From: Synechococcus sp. UW105 | GTDB taxonomy: Bacteria; Cyanobacteriota; Cyanobacteriia; PCC-6307; Cyanobiaceae | DNA length: 64,000 bases | Direction: 5' to 3' | NCBI RefSeq assembly: GCF_900473935.1 | Contig: NZ_UCNN01000030.1 | Coordinates: forward strand, 124,001-188,000 | Notes under the pieces: model-generated | What the model saw: only the letters and a program-made list of their open reading frames with translations | Databases searched by the model: none | Told to the model about the DNA's origin: nothing | Part shown: positions 26,978 through 36,644 of the stretch, piece by piece | How positions within the stretch are numbered: position 1 is the stretch's first letter | Layout: every line of letters begins with the position of its first letter | Program-made: the position numbers and the translations under genes

Positions 26978-28160
26978 TGCTTCCGAGGACATTTATCTCG
27001 ACAGCTGTGCCACATCACCGCCGAGATCGGGAGTGGTGGAGGCGATGAGTGAGGTTCAGACGATGGCTTGGGGCAACCCTTCAAGTCTTCATCGCCAGGG
27101 TTTGGCCGCAGCAGAAGTGCTTGAACGCTGCCGTTGGCGAATCGCATCGCAGTTGAACAGTGAGATCGAGGATGTGGTCTTCACGAGCGGTGCAACAGAA
27201 TCGGTTCATCTGGCCTTGCTCGGCTTTGCAGAGACACTGTCACCTGGCCGTTTGGTGATCAGTGCTGTTGAACATCCTGCTGTGATTGCAGCGGCCAAAG
27301 GCCTTGAACGTCTCGGCTGGGATCTGGCTTATTGGCCAGTGGATCGTTACGGAATGATCGACATGGACCAGCTGGATCGCATGCTGGCCCCGCCCACAAG
27401 ACTGGTGTCATTAATCTGGGGCCAAAGCGAAGTTGGCACCCTTCAACCGATTGAAACGGTTGGTCGTGCCTGCGCTGAGCGAGGCATACCGATCCATACG
27501 GATGCGACGCAGGTCTTGAGTCAGGGAAGGCCTGACTGGCAATCATTGCCCGTTGATTTGCTCAGTGCTTCGGCCCACAAATTCGGAGGCCCAAAAGGGA
27601 TCGGCGTGCTGTTGGCACGAGCACAGTGTCGCCATCGCCTCCGGCCACGACAGGGTGGCGGTGGGCAAGAACACCAACTAAGGGCTGGAACTGAGTCTGT
27701 GGCGCTGTTGGCTGGGATGGCCACAGCGATCGAACAGTTGCCGCCATGGTTGTCTCCACCAGCTGTAAGAGCCGAGACCTCTTGTCACCAGATCAGTGAT
27801 TTACGCGATCAATTGCTGGATGCATTACTCGAGGATCCCCGTCTCAGGCTCACCGGCGACCGCAGGCGAAGACTGCCTCATCACATCTCCTTGCTGGTCT
27901 TCGACCACCGAGAACGGCCTTTACCTGGTCGAGCCATCGTTCGTGCCCTCAGTCAACGGGGCATTGCTGTCAGTAGTGGGAGCGCCTGCTCGTCAGGAAA
28001 GGACAGTGGCAGTTCCGTGTTAGCGGCGATGGGATTTGGACCCGATTTGCAGCGTGCAGGGCTTCGCCTCAGTCTCGGTTCCTGGATTCATCAGCAACAC
28101 TTGCCTCGTATTACTTCAGCCCTCATCGAGGCGCTTAATGAGGTCTCGGCTCAGATCTGA
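26970..28160 (+). CDS. Cysteine desulfurase (NifS/IscS-like)
   Basis: PLP enzyme of 396 residues that takes sulfur from cysteine for Fe-S clusters or thio-nucleosides. The PLP lysine is in SASAHKFGGPKGIG, and the persulfide cysteine lies in a mobile loop, VSSGSACSSGKDSGSS. The N-terminal YLDSCATSPPRSGVVEAM and TSGATESVHLALLG segments are class V aminotransferase hallmarks. The start GTG at 26970 (VASASEDIYLDS) overlaps the dapF stop by 8 bases. A start at 26910 would be deep inside dapF. It is closer to the NifS/IscS group I than to SufS (group II) because of the loop. Confidence 0.92.
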   Translation: MASASEDIYLDSCATSPPRSGVVEAMSEVQTMAWGNPSSLHRQGLAAAEVLERCRWRIASQLNSEIEDVVFTSGATESVHLALLGFAETLSPGRLVISAVEHPAVIAAAKGLERLGWDLAYWPVDRYGMIDMDQLDRMLAPPTRLVSLIWGQSEVGTLQPIETVGRACAERGIPIHTDATQVLSQGRPDWQSLPVDLLSASAHKFGGPKGIGVLLARAQCRHRLRPRQGGGGQEHQLRAGTESVALLAGMATAIEQLPPWLSPPAVRAETSCHQISDLRDQLLDALLEDPRLRLTGDRRRRLPHHISLLVFDHRERPLPGRAIVRALSQRGIAVSSGSACSSGKDSGSSVLAAMGFGPDLQRAGLRLSLGSWIHQQHLPRITSALIEALNEVSAQI

Positions 28161-28195
28161 GAGGACTAAGACCGCGTTACCCTCCTGGCATTCTC

Positions 28196-28900
28196 ATGAG
28201 TGACGTGAGCGCTTCCTTGCCTGCAGATCTGAAAGCTGCTGAAGCCGATGCCCTTGAGGCTCTCTTGCAGGCTCTTCGGAATGGAGAAGGCCTTCGCTGG
28301 TCGGTGACCTGGCGTTTCGAAGGGCTGAGAGTGATGCCGGTGGGGATCAGGTTCATGCACGCTCTGCGCGATGCAGGGCTGGATCCTTTGATCGCATGGT
28401 CGGACGCAGGTTCAGCTGCTCTGGCGCAGCGCGATGCCCCCGAACTGGCTGATGTGTGCTGTTCGTTGAACGATCTCAAACGAGGAAAGTTTGCTGATGG
28501 GCGCGAGCGTTGTCTGCTGGCAATGGCCCCACAGCCAAGTGATTACGAAGAGTTTGAAAGCGTCTGTGACCTCTGGTCAGGCCCGGTGGTGATGCTGAAT
28601 GGTCGCCTGGAGGATGCTGCCGTGGGAATTGGCAATGTGGCAAGAACGCGACGCAAAGGCTTCGTCTCAACTTGGCAGGTTGCTTATTGGCTACAACCGC
28701 TAGCCCAGGGAGCTCTTCAACGTCAGTGGCCTGATGCGTGGTGGGTTTTCCGCAAAGATGCCGATGGTCATCGTGGCGTGACAAGTTTCGAGGTTCGTCC
28801 GGAACCGGAAGCGATCGAAGCTGCCCTCTATGGCGATAACGCGGAACTGCAACGACAGATGGGAGCCATGGATCGTTTCCTCAACGACCTGAGCAACTGA
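28196..28900 (+). CDS. DUF1995 protein
   Basis: A 234-residue soluble protein of the cyanobacterial and chloroplast DUF1995 family. Recognisable parts are the N-terminal helix DALEALLQALRNGEGLRWSV, then FEGLRVMPVGIRFMHAL, and a C-terminal part, WWVFRKDADGHRGVTSFEVR. The fold resembles an alpha/beta protein without identifiable catalytic residues. Plant members have been linked to chloroplast functions, which cannot be carried over from the sequence alone. It lies 35 bp after the desulfurase and 75 bp before the DUF4330 gene. Confidence 0.8.
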   Translation: MSDVSASLPADLKAAEADALEALLQALRNGEGLRWSVTWRFEGLRVMPVGIRFMHALRDAGLDPLIAWSDAGSAALAQRDAPELADVCCSLNDLKRGKFADGRERCLLAMAPQPSDYEEFESVCDLWSGPVVMLNGRLEDAAVGIGNVARTRRKGFVSTWQVAYWLQPLAQGALQRQWPDAWWVFRKDADGHRGVTSFEVRPEPEAIEAALYGDNAELQRQMGAMDRFLNDLSN

Positions 28901-28975
28901 ACTGCATCGCTCCGATGACGTCCTGTTGTTGGAACTGTTCAAGCTCCTTAAATTGACAGCTCTGAGGGCTGGCTG

Positions 28976-29494
28976 ATGGCAGGTGAGAACAGAAGCAGAG
29001 CTGTGTCTTGGATCGATGCCGTCGCAGCAACGGTGGCACTCATCGCCCTCGCCGGTGTCATTTGGAGCCCGAAGCTGAGTAACTCCGTTGCGCGTGCCAC
29101 CGGGTCGATCAAATCTGTCCAGGTCAGCGTGGACGTGCGCGGGTTGCCCACTGCTGATAAAGCGAAGCTGATCTCGGATGCCTTAGCGCATGGAACCACC
29201 AGTCTTGTGATCCGCAATCAACCTGCCGGTTCGCTCACATTGGTGGAGATACAAGACATCTCAAGCAAGCTCAACGCCCTGCTCCCAGACGGCACTGTGA
29301 TCGAAGTGCCAGATCCGAATCGTGAGCTGCAAGGGATCCTGGAGGCAAGATTTGTGCTGGAAGGTGAAGCCACCGTTTCCGACTCAGGAATCGTCATGGC
29401 AGGCACAAAACTGAAGATCGGCTCTCCGGTTGAACTCGAGGGTCCGCGGTATCGCATCAACGGAAGTGTGAGTGGTTTGGAGATGGAGTCATGA
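28976..29494 (+). CDS. DUF4330 membrane-anchored protein
   Basis: A 172-residue protein of the cyanobacterial DUF4330 family. A single hydrophobic segment near the N-terminus (VSWIDAVAATVALIALAGVI) probably anchors it in the membrane. The rest is a beta-rich domain (VQVSVDVRGLPTADKAK). No active site is apparent. Its stop overlaps the start of the following carboxypeptidase by four bases (29491-29494), so translation of an envelope enzyme may be coupled to it. Confidence 0.82.
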   Translation: MAGENRSRAVSWIDAVAATVALIALAGVIWSPKLSNSVARATGSIKSVQVSVDVRGLPTADKAKLISDALAHGTTSLVIRNQPAGSLTLVEIQDISSKLNALLPDGTVIEVPDPNRELQGILEARFVLEGEATVSDSGIVMAGTKLKIGSPVELEGPRYRINGSVSGLEMES

Positions 29495-30825
29495 CCATCA
29501 CCCAAGGGTCGATTGCAGCAATCTTGCTCACCTCCCTGGCCGCCCCTGCATGGGGTGAGTCTGAACTGAGTGCATACCTCTCGGAGACCACAGACCAACA
29601 GCCGAGGATCCCGTTGTTGGCACCACCGCCGCCCTCAAGCAATCAAGCTCTTCCCCTTCTCCAGAAGGGCAAGACCTGCAAGCCATTACAAACGGCCCTC
29701 AGCCGGCACGTTGGTTCTTCCAATCGTGCGTGGAGTATCAGTGTTGTTGATCCAACAGGCTCCCTGATCGGTGATGTGAATGGCAGTCGTTCGCTTGTGC
29801 CTGCCTCGAACCAGAAACTGATCACCACGGCCTTCGCCCTCGACAGGCTTGGGGCAGACTTCCGGCTGAAAACTCGCCTGCTACGTCGTCCTGATGGAGT
29901 GATGGAGATCGAGGGCCAAGGCGATCCGGATTTAGGGCTGGCAGGGGTCCAACGTTTTGCCATGGCAGCCCTTGGTCACGGTGGAGCCCGCACCAATCCT
30001 GCTGGAACAGTTCAGTTGATGTTGCGGGAGGAACCACGTCAGCGCTGGTGGCCCACTGACTGGCATCCGGCAGATCGTGCTGAGGCCTATGGCGCTCCAA
30101 TCACACGACTTGCACTCACGAGTAATGCTCTCGGACGTGCAATCAGTAATCCATCTGCACGGTTCCAAACCCTGATGCAGCGTGAGATCGAGCGTCAGGG
30201 CGGTCAGGTGCGCATGCAGATGCTGAAGGCAGAGGAACCCAATGCAACAAGGTTCAAGCACGGTCAGTCCGATCGTCAGCGACGCGTCGTACTCCACGAA
30301 GAAACATCAGCACCGATGCATGCTTTGCTCAGCCTGGCCAATACAGAAAGCCATAACTTCACCGCGGAAGTATTGCTTCGCCAGGCTGCTGATCGTTGGG
30401 ACGTCAAACAAGCTTCCCATCAAGCGATGCGTTGGATGCGATCTCAGAATTTGCCGGTCTCGGGACTGACGATTGCCGATGGCAGCGGCCTTTCACGGGG
30501 AAATCGGGTCACGAGTCGCACTTTGGCGGCGCTCCTACTGCGCATGAATCAACATCCACTCAGCGCCTACTACACAGCCTCAATGGCGATTGCAGGACAG
30601 CGAGGCACACTGAGGAACTATTTCCGAGGGAGCAGCCTTGAAGGCCGATTCCATGGGAAAACAGGAACATTGACAGGGGTTCGATCCGTCAGTGGAATTC
30701 TGCAGACGAACGATGGTCCTCGCTTTGTGAGCATGATCTCGAACGGAGCTCCGAACCCGAACAGCACAATCGGACGGATACTCCGTTCGGTGCAGAGCTT
30801 CAGCCCGTGCCCTTCATCGATCTGA
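29491..30825 (+). CDS. dacB: D-alanyl-D-alanine carboxypeptidase, PBP4 type (peptidase S13)
   Basis: A 444-residue exported penicillin-binding protein that trims or cuts cross-links of peptidoglycan. The N-terminus is a signal-like segment (IAAILLTSLAAPAWG). The S-x-x-K catalytic motif is S107-N-Q-K110 in LVPASNQKLI, the second motif S-x-N lies in TESHNFTAE, and the KTG motif is in FHGKTGTLTGVRS. The insert between motifs 1 and 2 is shorter than in E. coli DacB. Its end overlaps the convergent coiled-coil gene by 26 bases. Confidence 0.91.
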   Translation: MTITQGSIAAILLTSLAAPAWGESELSAYLSETTDQQPRIPLLAPPPPSSNQALPLLQKGKTCKPLQTALSRHVGSSNRAWSISVVDPTGSLIGDVNGSRSLVPASNQKLITTAFALDRLGADFRLKTRLLRRPDGVMEIEGQGDPDLGLAGVQRFAMAALGHGGARTNPAGTVQLMLREEPRQRWWPTDWHPADRAEAYGAPITRLALTSNALGRAISNPSARFQTLMQREIERQGGQVRMQMLKAEEPNATRFKHGQSDRQRRVVLHEETSAPMHALLSLANTESHNFTAEVLLRQAADRWDVKQASHQAMRWMRSQNLPVSGLTIADGSGLSRGNRVTSRTLAALLLRMNQHPLSAYYTASMAIAGQRGTLRNYFRGSSLEGRFHGKTGTLTGVRSVSGILQTNDGPRFVSMISNGAPNPNSTIGRILRSVQSFSPCPSSI

Positions 30826-31744
30826 TTCGTGATGCGGCGCGACGGGCCCGAGAGATTGGTACAGCTTCGTGACCGCTCCGATCTGATGCGGGGCCTCTCT
30901 GACCGCTCTCCGGATGAATGGTCTGGATCTTCACTAATTCTTGGCGTCCAGCCAAGACAACTTGGGCCATTTCCTTGAGTCGATTCTCAAGTTCTCCCAG
31001 GGTTTGTTCGGCGTAACGATTGGCGCCGTCCTGCACTGAGACCGCTTCCTGACGGGTCCTCTGAATCAGGCTTTCGCACTGCTGCTGGGTTTGTTGCCTG
31101 TATTGAAGAGCCTCTTGATGGAGGCGCTCTGATTCAGCCTGAGCCTCTTTCTGAACTCTCAACCCCTCATGCCGAACTTGTTCAAGTTCCTGCAAGGCCT
31201 GTTGGCGATTTCGATCATGCTGCTCAGCAAGCTGCCGTTTCAACTCAATCGCCTCTTGATCGAGCTGCTGACGCCGCTGTAGTGCCTCTTGCTCCAATTG
31301 CTGACGGCGTGTGGCGAATTGCTGCTCGAGCTGAGAGAGCTTGGTCTGCATTTCATGCTCGATCTGGGCTGATTGCTGACGGGTCGTCTGCAGCAACTGT
31401 TCGCATTGTTGACGGGTTTGCTCACGCAGTTCGTTGACCTGTCTCTCTGCTTCCTGACGGATCGAGGCGGCATTGACGAGTTGCTCACGCTGTTGCTGAG
31501 CCTTTTGAACGATTTCGTCGGCCTGATGCTTGGCAGTGGAGATGAAATCATCGCGTTTCTGGAGGAGCTGGTCCGCCTGCGTGACCTGGTTGGGCAGGGT
31601 TTCGCGAACCGCATCCAACAGTTCAACGGCATCTTGTTCATTAACGAGCCGCCCACCACTGAAGGGGATGCGGCTGCCCTCGAGCAGAATTTCTTCCAGT
31701 TGATCCAACTGGTCAAGAACTGGGAACCGCATCTCGCTCATCAC
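30800..31744 (-). CDS. DivIVA-like coiled-coil protein (Cdv3-like)
   Basis: A 314-residue protein whose residues about 50-265 form a long Gln/Glu/Arg-rich coiled coil. The N-terminal part ([20 protein letters not shown], then [19 protein letters not shown]) is the conserved start of cyanobacterial DivIVA-like proteins such as Cdv3, a cell-division factor. The C-terminal tail ends with a basic patch ([16 protein letters not shown]). The start is GTG at 31744, which overlaps the coaD stop, so the two are coupled. A role in division or septum placement follows from family resemblance only. Low complexity makes it easy to confuse with other coiled coils. Confidence 0.75.
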   Translation of the reverse strand: MMSEMRFPVLDQLDQLEEILLEGSRIPFSGGRLVNEQDAVELLDAVRETLPNQVTQADQLLQKRDDFISTAKHQADEIVQKAQQQREQLVNAASIRQEAERQVNELREQTRQQCEQLLQTTRQQSAQIEHEMQTKLSQLEQQFATRRQQLEQEALQRRQQLDQEAIELKRQLAEQHDRNRQQALQELEQVRHEGLRVQKEAQAESERLHQEALQYRQQTQQQCESLIQRTRQEAVSVQDGANRYAEQTLGELENRLKEMAQVVLAGRQELVKIQTIHPESGQRGPASDRSGHEAVPISRARRAASRIRSMKGTG

Positions 31745-32235
31745 ATCCTTGCCGGGAAAGGCAAATTAAAGAGCCTCGCGAGGTCATCCGCCACCACCTC
31801 GGGGACCATGTGGCTAACCGGCCCACCAAAACGGGCCACTTCCTTGACGACCGAGCTGCTCAGAAAACTGTGGTGAGCTGACGTCGCGAGGAAAACCGTC
31901 TCGAATTCAGCGGACAGGGATCGGTTGGTGTGAGCGATTTGCAATTCATATTCAAAGTCGCTCATGGCCCGAAGGCCACGGAGGATCAAATTCACGCCCT
32001 GCTCGCGAGCGCACTGGACCGTGAGGCCATCAAAACTGATCACCTCGACTCCGTTCAGATGGTTTGTGGCGGTGCGGATTTGGTTCAACCGTCGTTCCAG
32101 GGAAAAGGCTGGTGTTTTGCCAGGGTTCTGCAGGACTGCCACGACCACGTCACCAAACAGACTGCAGCCACGTTCGATCAAATCCAGGTGCCCGAGTGTG
32201 AGGGGATCGAAGCTGCCGGGATAAAGAGCCCTCAT
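31741..32235 (-). CDS. coaD: Phosphopantetheine adenylyltransferase
   Basis: Penultimate step of coenzyme A synthesis: joins 4'-phosphopantetheine to AMP from ATP. The 164-residue protein begins [19 protein letters not shown], with the TxGH nucleotidyl-transferase motif. [19 protein letters not shown] supplies the substrate arginine region, and the C-terminal [11 protein letters not shown] matches the ISSS-type motif. It is normal in length. Its stop is shared with the start of the coiled-coil gene. Confidence 0.96.
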   Translation of the reverse strand: MRALYPGSFDPLTLGHLDLIERGCSLFGDVVVAVLQNPGKTPAFSLERRLNQIRTATNHLNGVEVISFDGLTVQCAREQGVNLILRGLRAMSDFEYELQIAHTNRSLSAEFETVFLATSAHHSFLSSSVVKEVARFGGPVSHMVPEVVADDLARLFNLPFPARM

Positions 32236-32308
32236 GGCCTGTCTTGAGCTGGATCGATCCTATGCAGCGAGGCATGTCTAGATTCTCGCCATTGCTTGAC
32301 GATCAACG

Positions 32309-32791
32309 ATGACCCTCAATGCCGACGCCAAGAAGGTGCTGCTGCGCAAGATCCCTCACGGACTGTTTATCTGCGGTGTGCGCGAAGGTGACCAAGTGAA
32401 TGGGTTTACAGCCAGCTGGGTGACCCAAGGATCTTTCGACCCCCCCTTGGTGGTGATGGCTGTGCGTAGCGACAGCACCAGCCACGGGATGATTGAGCGC
32501 AGCACTCGCTTCTCCCTCAATGTTCTCAGGGCGGATCAGAAGGATTTGGCAGCTGTATTTTTTAAGCCACAAGCAGGGGTAGGAGGTCGATTCGATGCAG
32601 CTCCCTATGACGAAGGCCCGCTTGGGCTGCCGCTCCTCAAAGATGCCGTAGGTGGTATGGAGTGCGAACTTGTCGGATCCGTTGCTCATGGTGACCACAC
32701 CGTTTTCGTCGGAGAAGTCAAAACGGCCACGCTGATTGCAGACGGCGAGGCCCTCAACCTTGCCTCCACTGGTTGGAACTACGGAGGATGA
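32309..32791 (+). CDS. Flavin reductase-like domain protein
   Basis: A 160-residue FMN-binding protein of the flavin reductase-like split-barrel family (flavin_reduct). The segments DGLFICGVREGDQVNGFTAS, WVTQGSFDPPLVVMAV, STRFSLNVL and DHTVFVGEV are typical. Cyanobacterial relatives include the C-terminal domain of flavodiiron proteins, but here it stands alone. The substrate is unknown. It lies 15 bp before uvrC and is divergent from coaD. Confidence 0.85.
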   Translation: MTLNADAKKVLLRKIPHGLFICGVREGDQVNGFTASWVTQGSFDPPLVVMAVRSDSTSHGMIERSTRFSLNVLRADQKDLAAVFFKPQAGVGGRFDAAPYDEGPLGLPLLKDAVGGMECELVGSVAHGDHTVFVGEVKTATLIADGEALNLASTGWNYGG

Positions 32792-32806
32792 ACGTTCTCT
32801 GCAACC

Positions 32807-34774
32807 GTGGCTGCGACTGAAACGCTGCTGACTCATCCAGAGCGCCTCGAGCGAAGGCTGAAGGAGATCCCTCCGGAGCCCGGCTGTTATCTGATGCGTG
32901 ATCGAGAGGACCGCATCCTGTACGTGGGCAAGTCCAAAAGCTTGCGCAGTCGGGTTCGTAGTTACTTCCGTCATCGCAACGATCTATCACCAAGAATCCG
33001 CCTGATGACCCGTCAGGTCTGTGAGATCGAATTCATCGTGACCGATAGCGAGGCTGAGGCGCTGGTTCTTGAATCGAACTTGATCAAGAATCATCAGCCG
33101 CATTTCAACGTGCTCCTCAAGGATGACAAAAAATACCCTTACCTTTGCATTACATGGAGTGAGCCCTATCCGCGGATATTTATCACAAGGCGACGTCGCT
33201 TCCGCAGTCCTCTAGATCGTTTTTACGGACCTTATGTTGATGTTGGCCTACTGCGCCGCACCCTTTTTCTTGTCAAAAGGGTCTTTCCGTTACGCCAACG
33301 TCCTCGACCGTTGTATGCGGATCGCACTTGCTTAAATTATTCAATCGGCCGGTGTCCAGGGGTCTGCCAGCAGAAGGTTAGTTCTGATGATTACCACCAC
33401 ACCTTAAGGAAGGTGGCGATGGTTTTTCAGGGGCGTAGCGATGAGTTGCAGACTCTGCTTTCTGAACAGATGACGCGCTATGCGGAGCGACTTGATTACG
33501 AGTCGGCAGCAAAGATTAGAGATCAATTGCAAGGGTTGGATCAGCTTACGGCCGATCAAAAAATGAGTTTGCCCGATTCATCGGTGAGCCGAGATGTTCT
33601 AGCCTTGGCCAGCGACGACCGTGTTGCCTCGGTTCAGTTATTTCAGATGAGAGCAGGCAAGCTTGTTGGTCGTCTTGCTTATACCGCCGACGCTCAGGAT
33701 CTGGAACCAGGCCAGGTTCTTCAGAGGGTGATTGAGGAGCATTACAGCCAGGTTGAAGCTGTGGAAGTTCCTCCTGAATTGCTGGTGCAACACCCGATCC
33801 CTCAGCATCAGCTCATGGAGGAATGGCTGGCAGAACAACGGGAACGAAAAGTGGTGATTCAATGTCCTCAGCGTCGTCAGAAAGCAGATCTAATTGAGCT
33901 TGTGCAGCGCAATGCCGAATTCGAACTTCTCCGTGCTCAACAAGGCCAAGAGCAGCAGGCCATGGCGACGGAAGACCTTGCGCAGTTGTTGGAACTCCAA
34001 ACACCTCCAAGGCGAATCGAGGGCTACGACATCAGTCATATCCAAGGCAGTGATGCTGTCGCATCGCAGGTGGTGTTCATCGATGGTCTTCCCGCCAAAC
34101 AGCATTACCGCAAGTACAAAATCTGCAGCAGCAGTATTCGCGCTGGACACAGTGATGACTTCATGGCGATGGCTGAGATCATGCGCCGTCGATTCCGTCG
34201 CTGGGCCCGGGTCAAAGCTGAAGGTGGGGACCTCACCGCCCTTCGTAAGACAGGAGGAAGTGCTCTCCAGACTGATGGGCTCAACGACTGGCCCGATGTC
34301 GTCATGATTGATGGGGGCAAGGGTCAGCTTTCAGCTGTGATGGAGGCTCTGCGGGAACTCGATCTGGTTGAGGATCTACACGTGTGCTCCTTAGCCAAGC
34401 AGCGGGAGGAAATCTTCTTGCCCGGAGAGAGTGAACCTTTGGAGAGTGAGCCTGACCAGCTCGGTGTGGCCTTGCTCAGACGTTTACGGGATGAGGCGCA
34501 CCGTTTTGCCGTCAGCTTTCATCGCCAGCAAAGGGGCCAGAGGATGAAACGATCACGCCTCTCGGATATTCCAGGGCTTGGTCCGAAACGAATCCGCGAA
34601 CTGCTTTCACACTTTCAGTCCATCGACGCCATCCAGCTGGCGAGCTTGGAACAGTTGACGGCAGCACCTGGCGTTGGACCTGGAATGGCAGAGCAGATCA
34701 GGGCTTATTTTCACCCTGATCATTCCGATGACAATTTGCCTGAGCAGCACTCTGATCCCTCCCCTAATGCTTGA
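32807..34774 (+). CDS. uvrC: Excinuclease ABC subunit C (UvrC)
   Basis: Makes the two cuts around a lesion in nucleotide excision repair, acting with UvrB. The 655-residue protein has the N-terminal GIY-YIG nuclease domain ([19 protein letters not shown]), the UvrB-binding UVR motif ([13 protein letters not shown]), the RNase-H-like second nuclease domain ([17 protein letters not shown]) and two helix-hairpin-helix repeats at the end ([28 protein letters not shown]). The start is GTG at 32807. The next small gene overlaps its last 8 bases. Confidence 0.96.
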   Translation: MAATETLLTHPERLERRLKEIPPEPGCYLMRDREDRILYVGKSKSLRSRVRSYFRHRNDLSPRIRLMTRQVCEIEFIVTDSEAEALVLESNLIKNHQPHFNVLLKDDKKYPYLCITWSEPYPRIFITRRRRFRSPLDRFYGPYVDVGLLRRTLFLVKRVFPLRQRPRPLYADRTCLNYSIGRCPGVCQQKVSSDDYHHTLRKVAMVFQGRSDELQTLLSEQMTRYAERLDYESAAKIRDQLQGLDQLTADQKMSLPDSSVSRDVLALASDDRVASVQLFQMRAGKLVGRLAYTADAQDLEPGQVLQRVIEEHYSQVEAVEVPPELLVQHPIPQHQLMEEWLAEQRERKVVIQCPQRRQKADLIELVQRNAEFELLRAQQGQEQQAMATEDLAQLLELQTPPRRIEGYDISHIQGSDAVASQVVFIDGLPAKQHYRKYKICSSSIRAGHSDDFMAMAEIMRRRFRRWARVKAEGGDLTALRKTGGSALQTDGLNDWPDVVMIDGGKGQLSAVMEALRELDLVEDLHVCSLAKQREEIFLPGESEPLESEPDQLGVALLRRLRDEAHRFAVSFHRQQRGQRMKRSRLSDIPGLGPKRIRELLSHFQSIDAIQLASLEQLTAAPGVGPGMAEQIRAYFHPDHSDDNLPEQHSDPSPNA

Positions 34775-35096
34775 TAGAGGCTTAAAGCACCACCATGGAT
34801 TCAGCCTCAGACGCTGCTTTAGGGCTCTATTGCTGGTGATCTTTGGCATGTTGCTTGTTTGGCCATCCGAGGCTTTCGCCGCTCCAGGTTTATGCACCGG
34901 TCCGGTCTGCGCTGACGCGATCACAAGGAGTGCGAAAAACCATTGGCAATTGCTTTTGCGCCTGGAAGATCAACAGGGGCATCGTGAAAAGGTTGTGATG
35001 GACTGCAAGGCAGGGGAGCTCAGTCCAATGGCAGGTCTCGTCGACCGCGGTTATGCCCGTGCTCTTGGCCTCAGACTGTGCCGATACGTGGCCTAA
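34767..35096 (+). CDS. Small exported protein of unknown function
   Basis: A 109-residue protein with a clear signal peptide: a basic start ([17 protein letters not shown]), a hydrophobic core ([12 protein letters not shown]) and a likely cleavage site after EAFA. The mature part of about 72 residues has four cysteines (CTGPVC, DCKAGE, LRLC) that could form two disulfides in the periplasm. No family is recognised. The ATG at 34767 overlaps the uvrC stop by 8 bases. A start at 34674 would lie far inside uvrC and spoil the signal peptide. Confidence 0.65.
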   Translation: MLDRGLKHHHGFSLRRCFRALLLVIFGMLLVWPSEAFAAPGLCTGPVCADAITRSAKNHWQLLLRLEDQQGHREKVVMDCKAGELSPMAGLVDRGYARALGLRLCRYVA

Positions 35097-35121
35097 TTCA
35101 CTCAGTATCGACGCGGGAAGT

Positions 35122-36609
35122 ATGGACATCACACTGATCTATCCACACCAATTGTTCTACGAACACCCTTCGGTCCGAAAAGGACGTGCCGTCGCTCTGA
35201 TTGAGGACCCACTCCTTTTTGGAACCGATCCCAGCTCGCCAATGCGCATCCACCGCCAGCGGGCACTGTTGCACCGTGCCTCGATGGAGTCCTATGCGGA
35301 AGATCTACGAGGCCAGGGCTTCGAAGTGATCGTTCAGCGCCACCATCTGGCGAGGCAGACCAGCGGTCATCTACGGATTCTCTGGAACAAGGGTTATCGC
35401 TCGTTTTATATGGCCGATCCGGTGGATCATCGCCTGGAACAAGGAATTAAAAAGACAATCAGAGAATTTGGCGGGAACCTTGAGCAGGCTGAGACGCCAA
35501 TGCTATTAACGCCCGAATCAGTGTTGAACGATCACTTCCACCAGGGTCGGAAACCGTTGATGGCTGGTTTTTATGCCATGCAACGCAAACGCATGAATGT
35601 TTTGCTCACACCTGAAGGCAAACCCCTCGGTGGTCAGTGGAGTTTTGATGCTGACAACCGCAAGCGATTACCGAAGGGAATCTGTGTTCCGAAGGAACCC
35701 CATTGCGATCACAATCATCAGCTTGGCGATAGTCTCAGGCAGCTGGAGAATGAAGGCTTAACACTTGTTGGATTCGCCGATCGCTTCACCTATCCAATTA
35801 ATCACAGCCAAGCGGCTGCTTGGCTGGATCATTTTCTAGACGAACGCTTTTACCACTTCGGTGACTATGAGGATGCCATTAGCAGTCAACACCGAGTGCT
35901 TTGGCATGGGGTACTCACACCGATGCTCAACATCGGTCTGCTAACACCAAGACAAGTGCTAAAGCGAGCACTGGAGGTCGCTGAGGTTAGGGCCATCCCT
36001 CTTAATTCGTTGGAGGGATTTGTCCGTCAAATCATTGGTTGGCGTGAGTTCATTGCCGCGATGTATCGCCAGCATTCTGATCGAATGCGCGACACGAACT
36101 TCTGGAATTGTGACCAGAAGCCGATCCCGAGCGCATTTAGCAAAGGAACCACCGGAATAGCTCCAATCGATGATGCCATTCATCATGCTCTTGACACCGG
36201 CTGGTGCCATCACATTGAGCGTTTGATGTTGATTGGAAACATCATGTTTCTGTGCAGCTTTCACCCTGATCGTGTTTATCAATGGTTTATGGAGATGTTC
36301 GTGGATGCCTATGACTGGGTCATGGTTCCAAATGTGTACGGGATGAGTCAGTTCGCTGATGGAGGCCTGTTCACAACAAAGCCCTATCTCTCAGGTTCGA
36401 ACTATGTGCGCAAGATGTCCAACTACGCCAAGGGACCCTGGTGTGAGATTTGGGATGGGTTGTTTTGGAGTTTCGTTGCACGGCATCAGCAATTTTTCCG
36501 CGGTCAACACCGCTTAGCGATGATGGCCCGAAACCTTGATCGGATGGCCCCCGACACTCTGAAGAGCCATCAACAACGGGCATCACAGTTTCTTGACGAG
36601 TTGAGCTGA
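35122..36609 (+). CDS. Cryptochrome/photolyase-related protein (FeS-BCP / (6-4)-photolyase-like)
   Basis: A 495-residue flavoprotein of the bacterial (6-4) photolyase/PhrB group, which repairs UV lesions or senses blue light. The N-terminal Rossmann-like half starts [18 protein letters not shown]. The FAD-binding C-terminal half shows [19 protein letters not shown] (with the HH pair at 363-364), [15 protein letters not shown] and [21 protein letters not shown]. Relatives with an iron-sulfur cluster carry a DYC-x2-C motif and further cysteines after this point. Here the region reads [17 protein letters not shown], so most cluster ligands appear to be missing. I chose the ATG at 35122. A start at 35053 would run into the small gene upstream. 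Confidence 0.87.
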   Translation: MDITLIYPHQLFYEHPSVRKGRAVALIEDPLLFGTDPSSPMRIHRQRALLHRASMESYAEDLRGQGFEVIVQRHHLARQTSGHLRILWNKGYRSFYMADPVDHRLEQGIKKTIREFGGNLEQAETPMLLTPESVLNDHFHQGRKPLMAGFYAMQRKRMNVLLTPEGKPLGGQWSFDADNRKRLPKGICVPKEPHCDHNHQLGDSLRQLENEGLTLVGFADRFTYPINHSQAAAWLDHFLDERFYHFGDYEDAISSQHRVLWHGVLTPMLNIGLLTPRQVLKRALEVAEVRAIPLNSLEGFVRQIIGWREFIAAMYRQHSDRMRDTNFWNCDQKPIPSAFSKGTTGIAPIDDAIHHALDTGWCHHIERLMLIGNIMFLCSFHPDRVYQWFMEMFVDAYDWVMVPNVYGMSQFADGGLFTTKPYLSGSNYVRKMSNYAKGPWCEIWDGLFWSFVARHQQFFRGQHRLAMMARNLDRMAPDTLKSHQQRASQFLDELS

Positions 36610-36644
36610 GTGGTCTCTAAGGTTTTGGCGTTCGCCTCCCAGCC

